Assembly (NCBI GenBank): GCA_030141605.1
Contig: JAQGDQ010000069.1
Span: 253,126 to 317,125 of the forward strand
DNA from: Tubiluchus corallicola
Lineage: Eukaryota > Priapulida > Priapulimorpha > Priapulimorphida > Tubiluchidae
Direction: 5' to 3'
DNA length: 64,000 nucleotides
Numbering within the stretch: the first letter of the stretch is position 1; each line of letters starts with the position of its first letter. The position numbers and the translations under genes were made by a program. Shown here in pieces: positions 50,625 through 62,664 of this stretch. The notes beneath the pieces are model-generated. The model had not been told where the DNA came from. It searched no databases and saw only the letters and a list, made by a program, of their open reading frames with translations.

Positions 50625-53229
50625 GACAGCTTCAGTCATTGATGCTATACCACAAGTGACTATCTCTCTATTGCTAATGCATTTAATAAATTCTTCCAGT
50701 CTGTAGGCAGTAATATGGCCAATCATTCTTAAATGCTCCAAATGATAAATCTGTCTTCTTCTATCCTACCTCTGAATTTGAAATATTGTTGTCTCTTAAT
50801 AAACTTAAAGAAAATAAATCACCTGGCCCAGAAAATGTCCCGGTCAAATTTTACAAATTAGGAACTGATTTAATTTTCCCAGTTCTTTCTCGATTGTTTA
50901 ATATGGCAGTTTCTGAAGGAACCTTTCCTAATTGTCTAAAAGTAGCTAAAGTCAAACCACTTTATAAAAATGATTCGCCAAACAACCTATCAAATTATCG
51001 TCCAATTTCTCTACTGTCACCAGTTACAAATAAAATTTTTGAAAATATTATTTGTAATCGCATTAACAATTTTCTCACTTCATGTAATATACTAACAAAA
51101 TTTCAGTTTGGTTTTCGCAAAACTTACTCCACTTCGTTAGCTACTTCCGAATTTGTTGAAAATATGCTTCTAAATTTAGACAAAAAACTTTTCACTTGTG
51201 CAATATTCTTAGATTTATCTAAAGCTTTTGACACAGTCCAGCATGATATTCTACTACATAAATTACATTATTATGGCACCAGAGGCCCTGTCTTGGAACT
51301 CCTTAAATCATATTTAACTAAGCGACAACAGTTCACCACTATTAACAATACATGCTCTGATTTGCTAGATATAAATTGTGGTGTACCTCAAGGATCAACT
51401 CTTGGGCCGCTGCTTTTCCTGATCTATATCAATGATCTACCTCTTGCTACTAATTTTGACACTCGTCTTTTCGCTGATGATACAAGTCTCTTCCTCACAT
51501 CTACTAACCTTTCAACTTTACAACATCGCACTAACAACGAACTAAAAAAGATTGATGACTGGATGAAAGCAAATAAATTAACTGTTAATTACACTAAAAC
51601 TAAGTATATGTTAATCAGTAGGAACCTTTCACAACAAGACTCTTCCACTTTCGAACTCAAAATTGGCGACATAATTTTAACACAAAGTAGTAGTATAAAA
51701 TACCTTGGGTTGCATATTGACAACAATATGAAGTGGTCTACCCATATTTCCTCTATAGCAACAAAACTAAACAAAACAGCTGGTATTTTTGCAAAGCTAA
51801 GACATTTTATTAATTTGCCTGTTAAGTTACCATGCATTAGTCTATCCGTACCTCCAATACTGCATGTTGTCATGGTGGCAAACAAAAAAATACTTATTAC
51901 AACCACTAATAACAGTTCAGAATAAAATAGTTAAATACATGACTTTCGCCAATTACAGAGACCATGCTACACCATCGTACATACACCTTAGTTTATTGAA
52001 AATAGAAGATATTTATAATCTTGAATTATTTAAATTCATGTATAATAACCGGCAGTTGCCTGAATTATATACTAACTACTTTACCTTAATCAAAGATGTT
52101 CACTCTCACTATACTAGGTCTTCCAGTATGGGACACTATTTTCAAACACGATTTAACACAGCGTATGGCTTAAATACCTTACAGCACAGTGGAGTTATTT
52201 TGTGGAATAGTGTACCCAATACAACCATTTCCTCTCCTTCTTTACAAATAGCTACCAAACAATATAAGATATTTTTACTTAGTAAATATTCAGTGGCGTA
52301 GAAAACCAGAGCTTTTTTCTCTTTTTGTGCACTTGTGTCTTTTTGCACTAATGTTTTTCTTTTACTAATGGGTACTATTACGACCTTTGTTACTTTATTA
52401 GTAAAAGGTATAAATCAATTTAAATGAAATTATTCATTCATCGGAGCCTATATCAAAATCTTAATTACATATTATGTTTTCCTTATGTTTCCTTGCTATT
52501 ATTACATCATTTACTTTATTTCAAAATTATTTCAATATTTATATCAAAATCGTAATTACATAATTATGTTTTCCTTACGTTTCCTTGCTATTATTACATC
52601 ATTTATTTTATTACATCAATTTCATTGAGTCATCTACAAAAGCACGCATAACTTTAATAATTTTTTCATTTAAGTAGGGTGAGAGTGTTAATGACCGTAT
52701 GGTCGTACACTCACCTCACACTACTCAAATCATTTTATTTATTGTTTATTTATGTGTACAATATTGTATTTTGATGTGTGAAATAAAATTCATAGTTCAT
52801 AGTTATTATTACAACATTTCAGTTTTGTTTTTTCTTATTTGCTTCTGTTTTCCTTGTTTTGTTTTGTATGATTTATATTTACCTTATTTTTCCTTAGCTT
52901 AACGTTATTATATTCTTTTTATGAACATCTTTGGTTGATCATTCTACTGTTTTTTTATCGGATATTTTTAGTTAATGCTCACATTATCCATTTTCTGTTA
53001 TGTTAAAAATCTTAAGTTACTTTTATTCACAGTATTTTAGAATTCAAATTTAAATTGAAAACGGTGCCAAAATTAATTTTACTTAATTGTTGCTATTTAA
53101 AGGTGGCTGACTAGATAACCTACCTGTTCTTCGCTGCCCTTCTCCTTTGTTACGTAATATTGTATGTATTCCTAATACTGTATTTTGTTAATTCTTGAGG
53201 AGTTAATAAACGAATTGAATTGAATTGAA
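50625..53229 (+). mobile_element. 5'-truncated CR1/jockey-like non-LTR retrotransposon
   Basis: A reverse-transcriptase frame at 50786-51925 (379 codons) has the ordered RT motifs: NKSPGPENVPVKF (here LKENKSPGPEN), NYRPISLLSPVTNKIFE, FQFGFRK, FLDLSKAFDTVQHDIL, GVPQGSTLGPLLFLIYINDLP and the catalytic FADDTSLF, then thumb residues up to YLGLHID. Upstream (about 50640-50785) two shifted frames give remnants DYLSIANAFNKFFQSVGSNM and SEFEILLSLNK; the endonuclease is absent. After a frame break or small deletion near 51850-51900 the C-terminal domain continues to 52301 (QNKIVKYMTFANYRDHATPS, ILWNSVPN). A 3' UTR ends in an attgaattgaattg tail at 53213-53228. The RT core is intact, but missing 5' parts and frameshifts mean the copy cannot move on its own. 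The GVPQGS box supports CR1/L2/jockey over RTE. Confidence 0.9.
52449..52614. repeat. ~91-bp tandem repeat in the LINE 3' UTR
   Basis: The segment tatatcaaaatcttaattac..ttccttgctattattacatc is repeated about 91 bases downstream with small differences. It lies between the LINE coding end and its 3' tail and may be part of the family's UTR or a local duplication. Confidence 0.8.
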
Positions 53230-53845
53230 AACAGTTCGTCATCAGTTTATCATTAAAAAATATGGCGCTTTTACACTTTCGCACCTCCTACTTTTTTCTG
53301 GACTATTGTTTGTTTTCACGCCTGAAGGCCAGAAAGTAGACCAACAGGCGTAATATACACCATATTCCCATAATATTATAGGTTTTTATGCGTTACAATT
53401 CCAGATTAAAGTCATACATTACTTACCGTCACTAACACGCAAGAAGCTCCACATTGAATAACTGTGTTTACACACTAATGCTCAACCGCTGTCGTGACTA
53501 ATCATTTGTTCAGTGTGGAAACCATAATGTCATTTTACAATAAACCAGCAACAGTTGATGGCAGAGCAAAAAGTGAGTCATTACAAGAAAGGTTCGATAA
53601 AATGATGATTGTTCATTGATTTTGTCCGTATTTGAAAATTGGGGTATTGCCTTCTTGTTTTCGTTTGGAAATGAAAATGGTGCCATTATTATGAAAATGC
53701 TTCACAAAAATGTTCTTTCAACTGTTGTTGGCTTTGCAACTCTAGCATTTTTATTGCATTTTTCAGGTAAAGATGACAAACTGAGGCAAGTTTTGTTTGC
53801 TGTGCATACAGGATTTTGATCAGTGCATTGTTATAAAGCTGGAAG
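53230..53845. other. Spacer before the zinc-finger gene
   Basis: No gene was recognised. It presumably includes the promoter and any non-coding first exon of the zinc-finger gene. The small frame at 53616-53819 is not family-like. Confidence 0.4.
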
Positions 53846-56030
53846 ATGGATACTTACACAGAAGGCAACCAAGCTCACCAGAATGAAAGTTGGTTTTCAG
53901 AAGAAACAGAACCCATGTCAAGATTGTCAGTAGACAAAAGTCACAAAACTCAAGTGAAAGTTGAAAATGATAACTCTGCTTTCCAAACCCAGCCACTGCT
54001 TCTAAATATTAAAACTGAACCAGAGGGTGTTGATGCAGTGAGGCAGTGGGAAAGAACAAAAAATGACTTATCCTGCAATTTTTATGAAAACGTTAAAATG
54101 GATAAAAAGCAGAAGAAACATTACAAATGTGCTGAATGCACAGCAGCCTTCACTAGAGCTGCCAAACTGAAGCAACATGAAAGATTTAAACATGGTAGTG
54201 AGAGCATAGAAGCTGCTGAGCTGGAATATTCAAAAGAAATAGAGCAGCAAGAACTTAGGAACAGTGGTAATGATGGTAATGATAATATTCCTGCTCACGA
54301 TTACAGTGGTGACAGTGATAACTGTAACATTGATAATATGGATAAGAAGCCTTACATTTGTGACCAATGTGGTGCAGCTTTCGCTCAGAAACGAGTCTTG
54401 ACATTGCATGCTAAAAAACATGCAGGTAAAAATTTTACAGTTTCATTTACCTTCACCTTTTACTGGTAGCCTTTCACAGCATGCTTTAGGATTTACATTT
54501 TGTAATAGTTTACTCTAGCAGATAGATTCAATGGTAGGCAGTTGTTATATTAGAGGTTAAAAGATCAAAACTTAGCTTTTCATCAAGTTTGCACGTGATT
54601 ATCTATTTTTTATTAAAATAGATGATTTATAAACATTTTGTTGTTTATTGCTACTGAAGTCTATTAATCAATTTTGATTTTTTTCAGGTGATTATGATAT
54701 CTTTTCAACATTTTTTCTCACTGTTGCAATCAGTACAGTTCACTGTCAGTTATTTTGTTAATGTCTGAGCAAAGATTTGACAATTTTACATTTATTTAAC
54801 ATGTCGTTTTGGAAGAAGCCTCTTCGATAATCACATGAAATCTGCAATGAAATGAATCCAAAATACAGTAAAAGGTTTCTGATTGTCCTGTTGTTAATGC
54901 CAGTTTTTATTTAGGAGAATTAGGAGATTTAGGAGAATATTCATTTTTTTAACTAAATGTTGTATAACTATCATATGAATTTTTTAATCATTGACTCGGG
55001 CTGCATCGGCTTTTGTACAAAATTTACAAGAAAATGTGTTTTTGCAGGAGAAGCACAGAAGAAAAGACTCTGTCATTATTGTGGTCAGTTTGTATCTTGT
55101 TTAAGCAGACATTTATCAATCCACAAAGATAAGAAGCCTTACAAGTGTGCTTTTTGTGCTGCTGCTTTCAATGTAAAAGTAAAACTGTGTTATCACATGT
55201 TGAAGCACAAAGAAGCAAAATCTTACTTGTGCAACTGCTGTGGTGATACTTTTAACACGTCTAAAGAGTTTCGGCAGCATTTGAAATATACTCATCCACA
55301 TAAAAAACCTCACAAGTGTACATACTATAATTGTGAATCGGCTTTCCGCACCCGACATGGTCTGAAATGTCACTTTTTAGTGCATACTGGTGAAAAACCT
55401 CATTCGTGTAGCTACTGTGTAGCTAGCTTTAAAACTGCAGCTGGTTTAAATTATCACAAGATTTATACATGTGTCAATGCACCAGTAAAATCGCAAGATT
55501 TTCTTTTATGCAAATGTTGTGGTAAATCATTTAAGACATCAAATGGTTTAAAATATCATGAGATGAACGCATGTGAACTCATGGAGCCAAGATCCCGAGA
55601 CCAAAGGAATATGTGCAGTTACTGTGATAAAGCATTTTCTACATCACAGCAATTAAATATCCATTTAAGACGTCACACAGGAGAAAAGCCATACAAGTGT
55701 GACCAATGTAATGCTGCTTTTGTTATTAAAGCTATGCTCAACAGACACATGGTGGAACATACAGGAGAGAAAATAAAAAGGCCATATAAATGTGACCAGT
55801 GTGAAAGTGCTTTTCGGCATCCTTGTTATCTGAGAGACCATCTAGTAATTCACACTGCTGAAAAGCCACACAAATGTAACCAGTGTCAAGCTGCTTTTAA
55901 ACGAGAGTGCCACTTAACGCGGCATCTTGTAATACACACTGGAGAAAGAGCTTTTAAGTGTGAGCAATGTAACGTTGATTTTATTTATAAACACCATTTG
56001 AGCGAACACATAAAAAAGACTCATACATAA
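53846..56030 (+). CDS. C2H2 zinc-finger protein with about 13 fingers, 2 exons
   Basis: Exons 53846-54425 and 55048-56030 join in phase (G|GA) into 520 residues. The N-terminal 85 residues are acidic and hold two sumoylation-type motifs, VKVE and IKTEPEG. Two fingers lie in exon 1 (YKCAEC...H and YICDQC...H). In exon 2 come one short finger (LCHYCGQF) and about ten more, including two C2HC forms whose last ligand is Cys (HKIYTC and HEMNAC). Four canonical fingers near the end (MCSYC, YKCDQC, YKCDQC, HKCNQC) have HTGEKPY-type linkers, then a last FKCEQC finger. No KRAB, SCAN, BTB or ZAD domain is visible. It is probably a sequence-specific DNA-binding regulator in the nucleus. Orthology is not assignable because such arrays evolve quickly. 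An ATTAAA at about 56114 may be the poly(A) signal. Confidence 0.9.
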
Positions 56031-56530
56031 ATTTACAAGCTCTTCATCTGATGCAAGAAATAGAAGTTAAGGTATTTATAAAAAAAAACTTTCATCTGTA
56101 AGTTAAAGTATGAATTAAACTTTTGCATAGTTAAATCAATGATGGTATTAAATTTAGTATCATGTATTTGGCAAATTGAAATGTATGAAATTTAAACAGT
56201 GTCCAAAACTTTATTATGATGCTCTGCAGTATTTTAGAAAACTATGATAAGTCTGAGGTTATTAAACAAAGGACAATCAATTTGTCAGTTTGAAGTGGAG
56301 ACACAAATGTGATTTGCTGTGCGAAAATGTCAGAAATTTGCTGCATTATGATATAATAAATATATCAGTCATCATAATTTTGATATCTTTTAACAAATCA
56401 CATGACTGTGCAATCTCTCCTTGATTTCCTGAACTCTCCAGGAAACAGCAAATGTGGGAAATGTTCTGGCCATTTGGCGTACTGCAAGCCACTCAAAGGC
56501 ATAATTTACAGGGTTTTGATTGTGGCAGGA

Positions 56531-56636
56531 CAGGAACTTAATATATCCAGGTGTCTTCTAACATGAGATACTGAACTAACAGCAACTTCATACATCCAGG
56601 ATAAGTCCTCTAAGATGAGATGCTGAATCAACAAAC
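56531..56636. repeat. Two ~52-bp repeat units also found at 62830
   Basis: Two units each contain atccagg followed by ctaa.atgagat.ctgaa..aac (about 56550-56580 and 56598-56633). A third relative, cctctaagatgagacactgaactaac, lies at 62837-62862. This points to a dispersed repeat of unknown class. Confidence 0.6.
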
Positions 56637-56873
56637 TCAATAGACAGAGACGCCATAGCAGATGAAGCTATCCGGGAGCAATTTTCCTGGCATCACCTGT
56701 CTATCTATTCATCTAGTAACCGGGCACAGCTTGTTTCACCTTGACTGCTTATATTTGATTTCTGTCATAGACAGAAACTTGGAACTAGCGTGTCTGGGGT
56801 TCATGGTATCTAGTGTCCAAGGTGCTCCTTTGTTCCGCATCATCGCATGCACGTTTTGCAACTCAATGTATAC

Positions 56874-57313
56874 GTGTTATGCATCGGCGGATTATGATTT
56901 TATGGGCCTTAGGCTTGAGCTTGGAACGGGCCTTTTAAATGTTGCTACACTGGTGAGCTGACGTGTTTTTGTGGAGCTCTCGTCGTTTGTAAGTTTGTTT
57001 AATTTTGTGAGTTTTTGCCCACCGATTGTGATAAAAATGATATCTTCTTGATCCTTGAGTTGTGGACTAGGACTAAACCCGATTTGAAATATAGTGACTG
57101 ACTTTTGAAAAAAAAACTTTTTTCTATATTTTATTTTGGCGGGCCATAATAAAATCGGCTCTTATGTCAGTGCTCTTATGTCAAGGCCCCTTGCTCTTTT
57201 GTCAATTTATTTTTTTTTACAAAAAAAATTTTTTTTCGTTTTATTTTGCCGGGGCCCTTTTGATCCCGGGCCTTAGGCTTCAGCCTATAGGGCTATCCGC
57301 TACAGGTGTTATG
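56874..57313. mobile_element. 424-bp hAT-like MITE with 8-bp TSD
   Basis: Element at 56882-57305 flanked by the exact duplication GTGTTATG (56874-56881 and 57306-57313). Its ends, CATCGGCGGATTA and the inverted form of CTGTAGCGGATAG, share the GCGGAT core seen in CAGTGGCGGAT-type hAT termini. The gggccttaggctt word occurs near both ends. The interior has poly-T/A tracts and no coding content. Confidence 0.85.
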
Positions 57314-58911
57314 TGATGTAGATTATGTGACATTAAATATATTTATAGAAACTCAATTGCTCTATATAAGATTTATGCCACTTAAATTCTTTATTCACTT
57401 CAAAGTGAAGTTTTAATTTATTTATTTTACTGAAAAATGTAACCTGTATAGAGCAAACAATAGTTATGCGTTCACCAAAATTCGTTATTAACAAGTTCAT
57501 TTCATGATTTGTAGAGGTTTTTACAAAGTTTTCTTTGTAGATTTTTGGAAAACAAAATCCTTTATGATATCCGCGAAAACAGTCATCGCACCTAGTCCTG
57601 TATATCCCTTTACCTCACATTTTCAACTGTAAAAGACTTTTAGGGTCTTTAGCATACTTCATTAAAATTTTATCTGTTTTCAATTTATTTTTTTTACCAA
57701 CTTGGTCTCTCCTGAGCCTTGGTGTGCTAAGCACGTGCTTATGTGTTAATCCGGGGTTCCTCAAAAGAGTCCAGCTTTTGCGTGTAAGTAATTGTTGGAC
57801 ATTCTGTAAAGACAACGTGTGAGAGCTGTTACATCAGAGAATCATGTAGAAATTTAAATAACATGTCTACGTTCTCAGGGATATGCCATCCATTTTAATT
57901 TTTCTGATTTTGGCCAGTCCAGCACCGGTTGCCGGAAAATAAAGGGTAAATTGATGATGGTCAGAAATTGCCAAGTGATCCGTGGTAATTCATGCTTACT
58001 AATGCCAACAAAACAACACCGTTATCTGATAATAAGTTTCTGAAGTAGCTTAATGTTTTTCGACAAAAACCGTATTATAGGAATGGCAGTTCGAAAATGA
58101 GGCTTCAGTCCTTTGTGTCCGGTTTTCACTTGATGATTTCGTAACCTTGAACCACACAAATTTGATGACACCACTCAATAGTGATTTAGCATTTAGCCGC
58201 CCCTAGTTTTTGATTGCATAGACCAAACTTTGATCCTTGGAGGGTAATGAACTAAAGTACTGAAAATTAAACACACGCATAGCAAATGAAAAGATATGAA
58301 AATGACGTGGCTAGTTGTAGGCATAATTGTTTCAAAGACGACGATTACTCATGCGACATAGAGCCACATCTGTGTTTCATAAATCATAATGCAAACCCGT
58401 GCAGTTATATCAATATAATATTCCTACGTTAATGGTATGGGCATCTGTACGTGTGTTGTACTGCTTTAGTAATGCCAGGTTAGTGTTGTACCGTCCAAGA
58501 TACGCGTCCACGGTTACGCCATTAGCATGGAAACAACTTGAACTCAACTGACCTTTCTGCTAGATTAATTACCGCGGGATGACATTAAGGCGTTAAACTG
58601 TACTTGTAAAAAAACCGTCCTTACGTTGACCCGTGTTATCTTGAACTTGGACTGAGCGACCAATAATGAAAATATCAATGTTCAAGCCATTCTAATCTCT
58701 ATAAGCATAGTCAAATGACTGCTACATAATGTAAAATAAAAACTGACTTAACTCAATTGCATTTAAGATTTTGCAAGCTGTTAATCTAGCTAATTTGTAT
58801 AAAGCAAATTCTTGTGCATTAAAAGGGATGACTTCTTCAGATAAAAAAATCTACTGTTGGTAGAATAGGTATTTCTATTTCTTCTTAAAGTTAGTTCGAT
58901 TGACAACTGCA
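57314..58911. other. Intergenic DNA
   Basis: No gene was recognised. The minus-strand frame 57615-57815 is basic and short and lacks a recognisable motif. Confidence 0.4.
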
Positions 58912-59120
58912 ATGCCAGCTCGCAGACCTACTTCACTAACAATTGTCCGATCGGAGGACGTAATTTCCAAAGTGTTTAGGCGAAATTTGGTACAAATTTT
59001 GAAGCCAGTGAAAATTAATAACACCACGTCTGTACTTCAAACGAAGAAAGGTATAGAGGACAGGCATCTCATGAAGAAGACGCAAAAGCTGACTTCACTC
59101 AAAATTTACATCAGGACCAG
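58912..59120 (+). CDS. Possible first exon of an unknown gene
   Basis: ATG at 58912 opens 69 codons (starting MPARRPTSLTIVRSEDVISK, a basic protein) that end at a donor-like site, ACCAG|GTATCT. No downstream exon was identified and I do not recognise the sequence. It may be a chance frame. Confidence 0.25.
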
Positions 59121-60290
59121 GTATCTAATTTATATATACATAGCTAATTAGTAGTTATATATATCTACAAAATTATTTTACCGGTGTCTGTTTTTCCGTC
59201 CGTATGTGTCACTTCTATCCGCGATCGCTAGCGTCGCTGATCTATAGGAGAACGCATACGCTGAGTTTTGTCTTTATGTTAGGTATCCAGTTTTCACTTT
59301 TCAATTTCATTCGCAAACACAGGGGGCTAGAGTAACGAAACTTACAGGGTAGATACCTGGGGTAGGGACCTTGAAAGTGCCTGGTGAACGGTTAAAGGCC
59401 AAAAAACACGTACTAGACATCGTTGAATTTTTCGATTGTCATTCAACTTGTCCTAGGGCTTCGAGCTAAATTTTCAGAAGTAATTAGTATTGTGAGGTAG
59501 ATGTGTACTTGGAATTATTTTTTTTTAGAAAAAGCTGGGGTATTTTAGGGCTCGAGATAGGAGTCAAAATCCATAACATTGAATACTCTGAAATTATAGT
59601 AACTAGGGTCAGGAAACTTGCAAGGTATGATACCCGAGTTATATTGTTTTACTTGCGTGGGCGTACCGGTGCATGTGTAGAATTGAGTTAAATATTTTTT
59701 TCAAAAGTTGGCATGGCCAGATCGAGTGACACAATTAACTAAAAGCCCGCGCAACCGTAATAATGTATAGGGTATATTGACATGAGTTAACCACACTCGA
59801 TTAGATATAGTCGAGTGTAAAGTTTGGACTGTAAACACATTCATCCCGCATCTGGATCTGCATTCACTCCGATGTTTCTAGTTTGTAATTACACACATTA
59901 TAGTATCGCTGATGGAATGATGCACGTCCCATAAATGCGTTCATAACATCTGTGGTCAGTGTACATATCATTTCAGAAGATTATCATTGATAATGAAGTT
60001 CTCACCTTTGCACAATTCGTCTCCGTTGGGCAAACCTTCCTATGAGTGAGTGCTGTTTGTTAGGACATTTTTTGAGTATCTTTTCAAGTTAATGAGGGGT
60101 CATAAAAATTAAAAGTGTCGAAAGACTGATAGTTGCGTCGATCATTTTCGTGACTGGTCCCGGACTTGCACCTCACTCGCATGATCAGTATAATGACATG
60201 CCGACAGTATTAGTTCATTCATATCTTTTTACACCGGTTTTACTCTAACTACTGACATCATTTCTAAATATAGTTCGTGAGTAACTGGCG
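59121..60290. other. Intergenic DNA, possibly repeat-derived
   Basis: No gene was recognised. The stretch around 59180-59460 is less AT-rich than its surroundings and may belong to an old mobile element, but no termini were found. Confidence 0.35.
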
Positions 60291-60303
60291 CTTCCTTCGT
60301 TTC

Positions 60304-60447
60304 GGCCAATAAAAACTAAGGTGCAGCGACGTCACTAAACAGCTGTTGACTGCTTGACATCCGGGCATTTGCCATTTTAGTTAAGGTGGAAAGGTCTTGA
60401 ATGGTTTCAACGAGTTTTTGCAAACTTTTGCTACTTTCACATTCCAA
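60304..60447 (+). promoter_or_regulatory. Promoter-like region with CCAAT box and CRE
   Basis: A CCAAT box at 60306-60310 and a CRE-like CGACGTCAC (core GACGTCA at 60328-60334) lie 110-140 bases upstream of a good ATG exon with a strong donor. The arrangement fits a TATA-less animal promoter driving the + strand. Confidence 0.4.
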
Positions 60448-60563
60448 ATGCAAGGTAGCCCGGAATCTGGGGTCGATGTCCGATTCGACCAAACTATAGA
60501 GGATCTAGGACACGATTATTTGGAAAAAAATTGCTATCAAATTCGAAGCAGAGCTGTGGAAAG
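60448..60563 (+). CDS. Likely first coding exon of a gene leaving the window
   Basis: ATG at 60448 begins 38 codons, MQGSPESGVDVRFDQTIEDL then GHDYLEKNCYQIRSRAVE, ending in phase 2 at a near-perfect donor AAAG|GTGAGA. The amphipathic, charged sequence and the promoter-like upstream region support a real exon. No convincing second exon was found before 64000, so the rest is probably to the right. The family is not recognised. Confidence 0.5.
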
Positions 60564-61009
60564 GTGAGACTCGTTTACAACATCGGAGCCTGGGGTATTA
60601 AAGATAACCATTGAATGTATCTGTCCGTGATATATACCTCTAACATGTAATTTATTTCGAACATAGAAAAATACGGTTATGACACCAATAATTGCAATTA
60701 AAAATTGTAATCAATTTAATCAGGAGAATTCATAATTGTGTACGACCCTGAGTGCAGCTTACTGACATTAATTTTATATAATTGATTGTAGTTAATTATG
60801 CTACACTTATGTCAGTTAATCAGTTGACATCATTCGTAAGGCAATTCTGTCTGCGTAAATCTACACATTGCTTAGAATATCAACATCATATGTATTTATT
60901 ATGCCTTTATTTCTATGATATTTATGTTCAAATTTAAAATTAATCTCAATAGTTTTACACACCTTATTCTGAAATCTACATCAAGATAATTGCGCATATT
61001 ACTAATAGC
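60564..61009. other. Presumed intron, nothing seen
   Basis: AT-rich DNA without recognisable coding or repeat content. Confidence 0.35.
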
Positions 61010-61203
61010 AACATTACTTACAGGGTGGTTGACTTTGGTAACTTTTAGTTTTTCGCCACCCTTTCACCAATCACTTGAACATCATTAACTCAGATAATCT
61101 ATTCATTTAATAATCTTGTCACTGTATCATATTATCGTTTCATGCTCTGCATTTTTCTTGTAAAAAAGGTGATAAATAAACATACTTACTTACTTACTTA
61201 CTA
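61010..61203 (+). mobile_element. Retroelement 3' end with (ACTT)n tail
   Basis: The sequence ends in gataaataaacata followed by four to five tandem ACTT units (61184-61202). A microsatellite tail directly after an AATAAA-like word is a usual 3' end of LINEs or their SINEs. The 5' limit is uncertain. Confidence 0.45.
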
Positions 61204-62570
61204 GTTGATAAACAAAAGAAATTGCATTATTTCTGCATTCTTTTGCATCAGACAAATTTGCAGTTATGACTGCTGCCATTCGTGGCTATAGATAAGAACT
61301 TAAAATATGATTCTCAGGTTAGCAGCACAAGTTTGCTCAGTTGGTGAGGCCTGTTAGGGCAAAAACTCCTAAAAAAATAAATGACCTATTTTAAGACTAG
61401 AAAAGACATTCAGTGTTTTATTCAACTGTAGATAAGTTGGCGAGATGAACATTATTATGTAGATGTTGATGTAGGTATTACTCAAAAGCAAACATTCACT
61501 CATGACCTACATCAGTGGTTAATTCACGTGCCTATGTTGCATTGTTGGAAAAGCACTGCACTTGCTTATGTTTTTCTTGAAAATAAATGCCACTGACCAT
61601 GCTAGACAGTTATTGATTTGATAGAAGTTGTTGTATCTTTCTGATGTTATGCACTATAGTAATGACTAACCAAACAGTTACTGGTGAACAGTTATTCTAA
61701 ATAAAGTAAATGTGTGCTTGCATACTAAAATCGTGTATAAGTCGGCATAGTTAAAACTACGTTATTGTGCTTAAAAGTAGAATGACCCAAAAATTTGGTC
61801 AAATGTCAATTTTTCGTATTTTATAAAAACCAACGCTAAATATATTGGACTTTTATATTCTAGCATCAAATTATCAAGGTGTTCAAAAACACTACAACTT
61901 AATTTATGTTACTCCTTACCCACTGTTCTGTCTAGAAACTAGTAATGCAATTGTAAAAAACTCCTGTTTTCAAACTCCGATAACAGCTCCTGGAAGCATT
62001 CATTTTGCTTCATGTTTTTTCTGTTGCCAAGCCCAGATCTTTGTCAGAAAGAGCCAACTTTGAACATAACATCAATGTGCTCTTGCAACGTCCGTAGCCA
62101 CCAACATTTGTACGGTTGTTGTGTTTTGTAAAAATGCGACAAAAAAACAATGGCTACCGTCCTCAAGATTATGTTTTCCAGTGCATAGCATGCGCCTTAA
62201 CTTCAATGTGGAATCTCAAGCCTAGAAATGATGTAAAGCAATGAATTTGGTAAGAAAATGATCCTCAAGAAATGAAGATTTAGGATATGTATGTAGCTAG
62301 AAAAACTTAATTGCCAACTTGTGGACGATTTTGCTATGCAAGCACACAAATGATAGTATTCCAAAGTGGGATTATACCTGTTGCAGTTTGAAAAACGATG
62401 CAATGTTTGATTATGCTATTGCAACGATTAGCTGGGAGCAATCATAATTACTCAGCATATTAGCATTCCAACTTTATATCTTCTGATACCTAAATTAATG
62501 CATAAATCAGACTGATATGCTTGTCTGCAATACCTAGGACATACTTCATTGCAATGAGGGAGTTTAAGCT
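61204..62570. other. Presumed intron or intergenic DNA
   Basis: No gene or clear repeat was recognised. Short frames such as 61845-62063 look like chance. Confidence 0.35.
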
Positions 62571-62577
62571 CTAATTG

Positions 62578-62664
62578 CATGTTCAGACATAGAGACTTCT
62601 CTCGCAACTTGTTGCGCAACTTTTCTGAGAGAGACGTTGCGAGAGAAGTCTTTGCATCTGAATG
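62578..62664. repeat. Foldback repeat with ~30-bp arms
   Basis: The arm gacttctctcgcaac (within 62578-62608) is matched in inverted form by gttgcgagagaagtc (62635-62664), and pairing extends outward through gcat..tcaga. The loop is short. It resembles a very small foldback MITE. No target duplication was identified. Confidence 0.75.

Noticed and set aside
57615-57815. 66-codon basic minus frame
   Set aside because: No motif, neighbours or splice signals; treated as chance.
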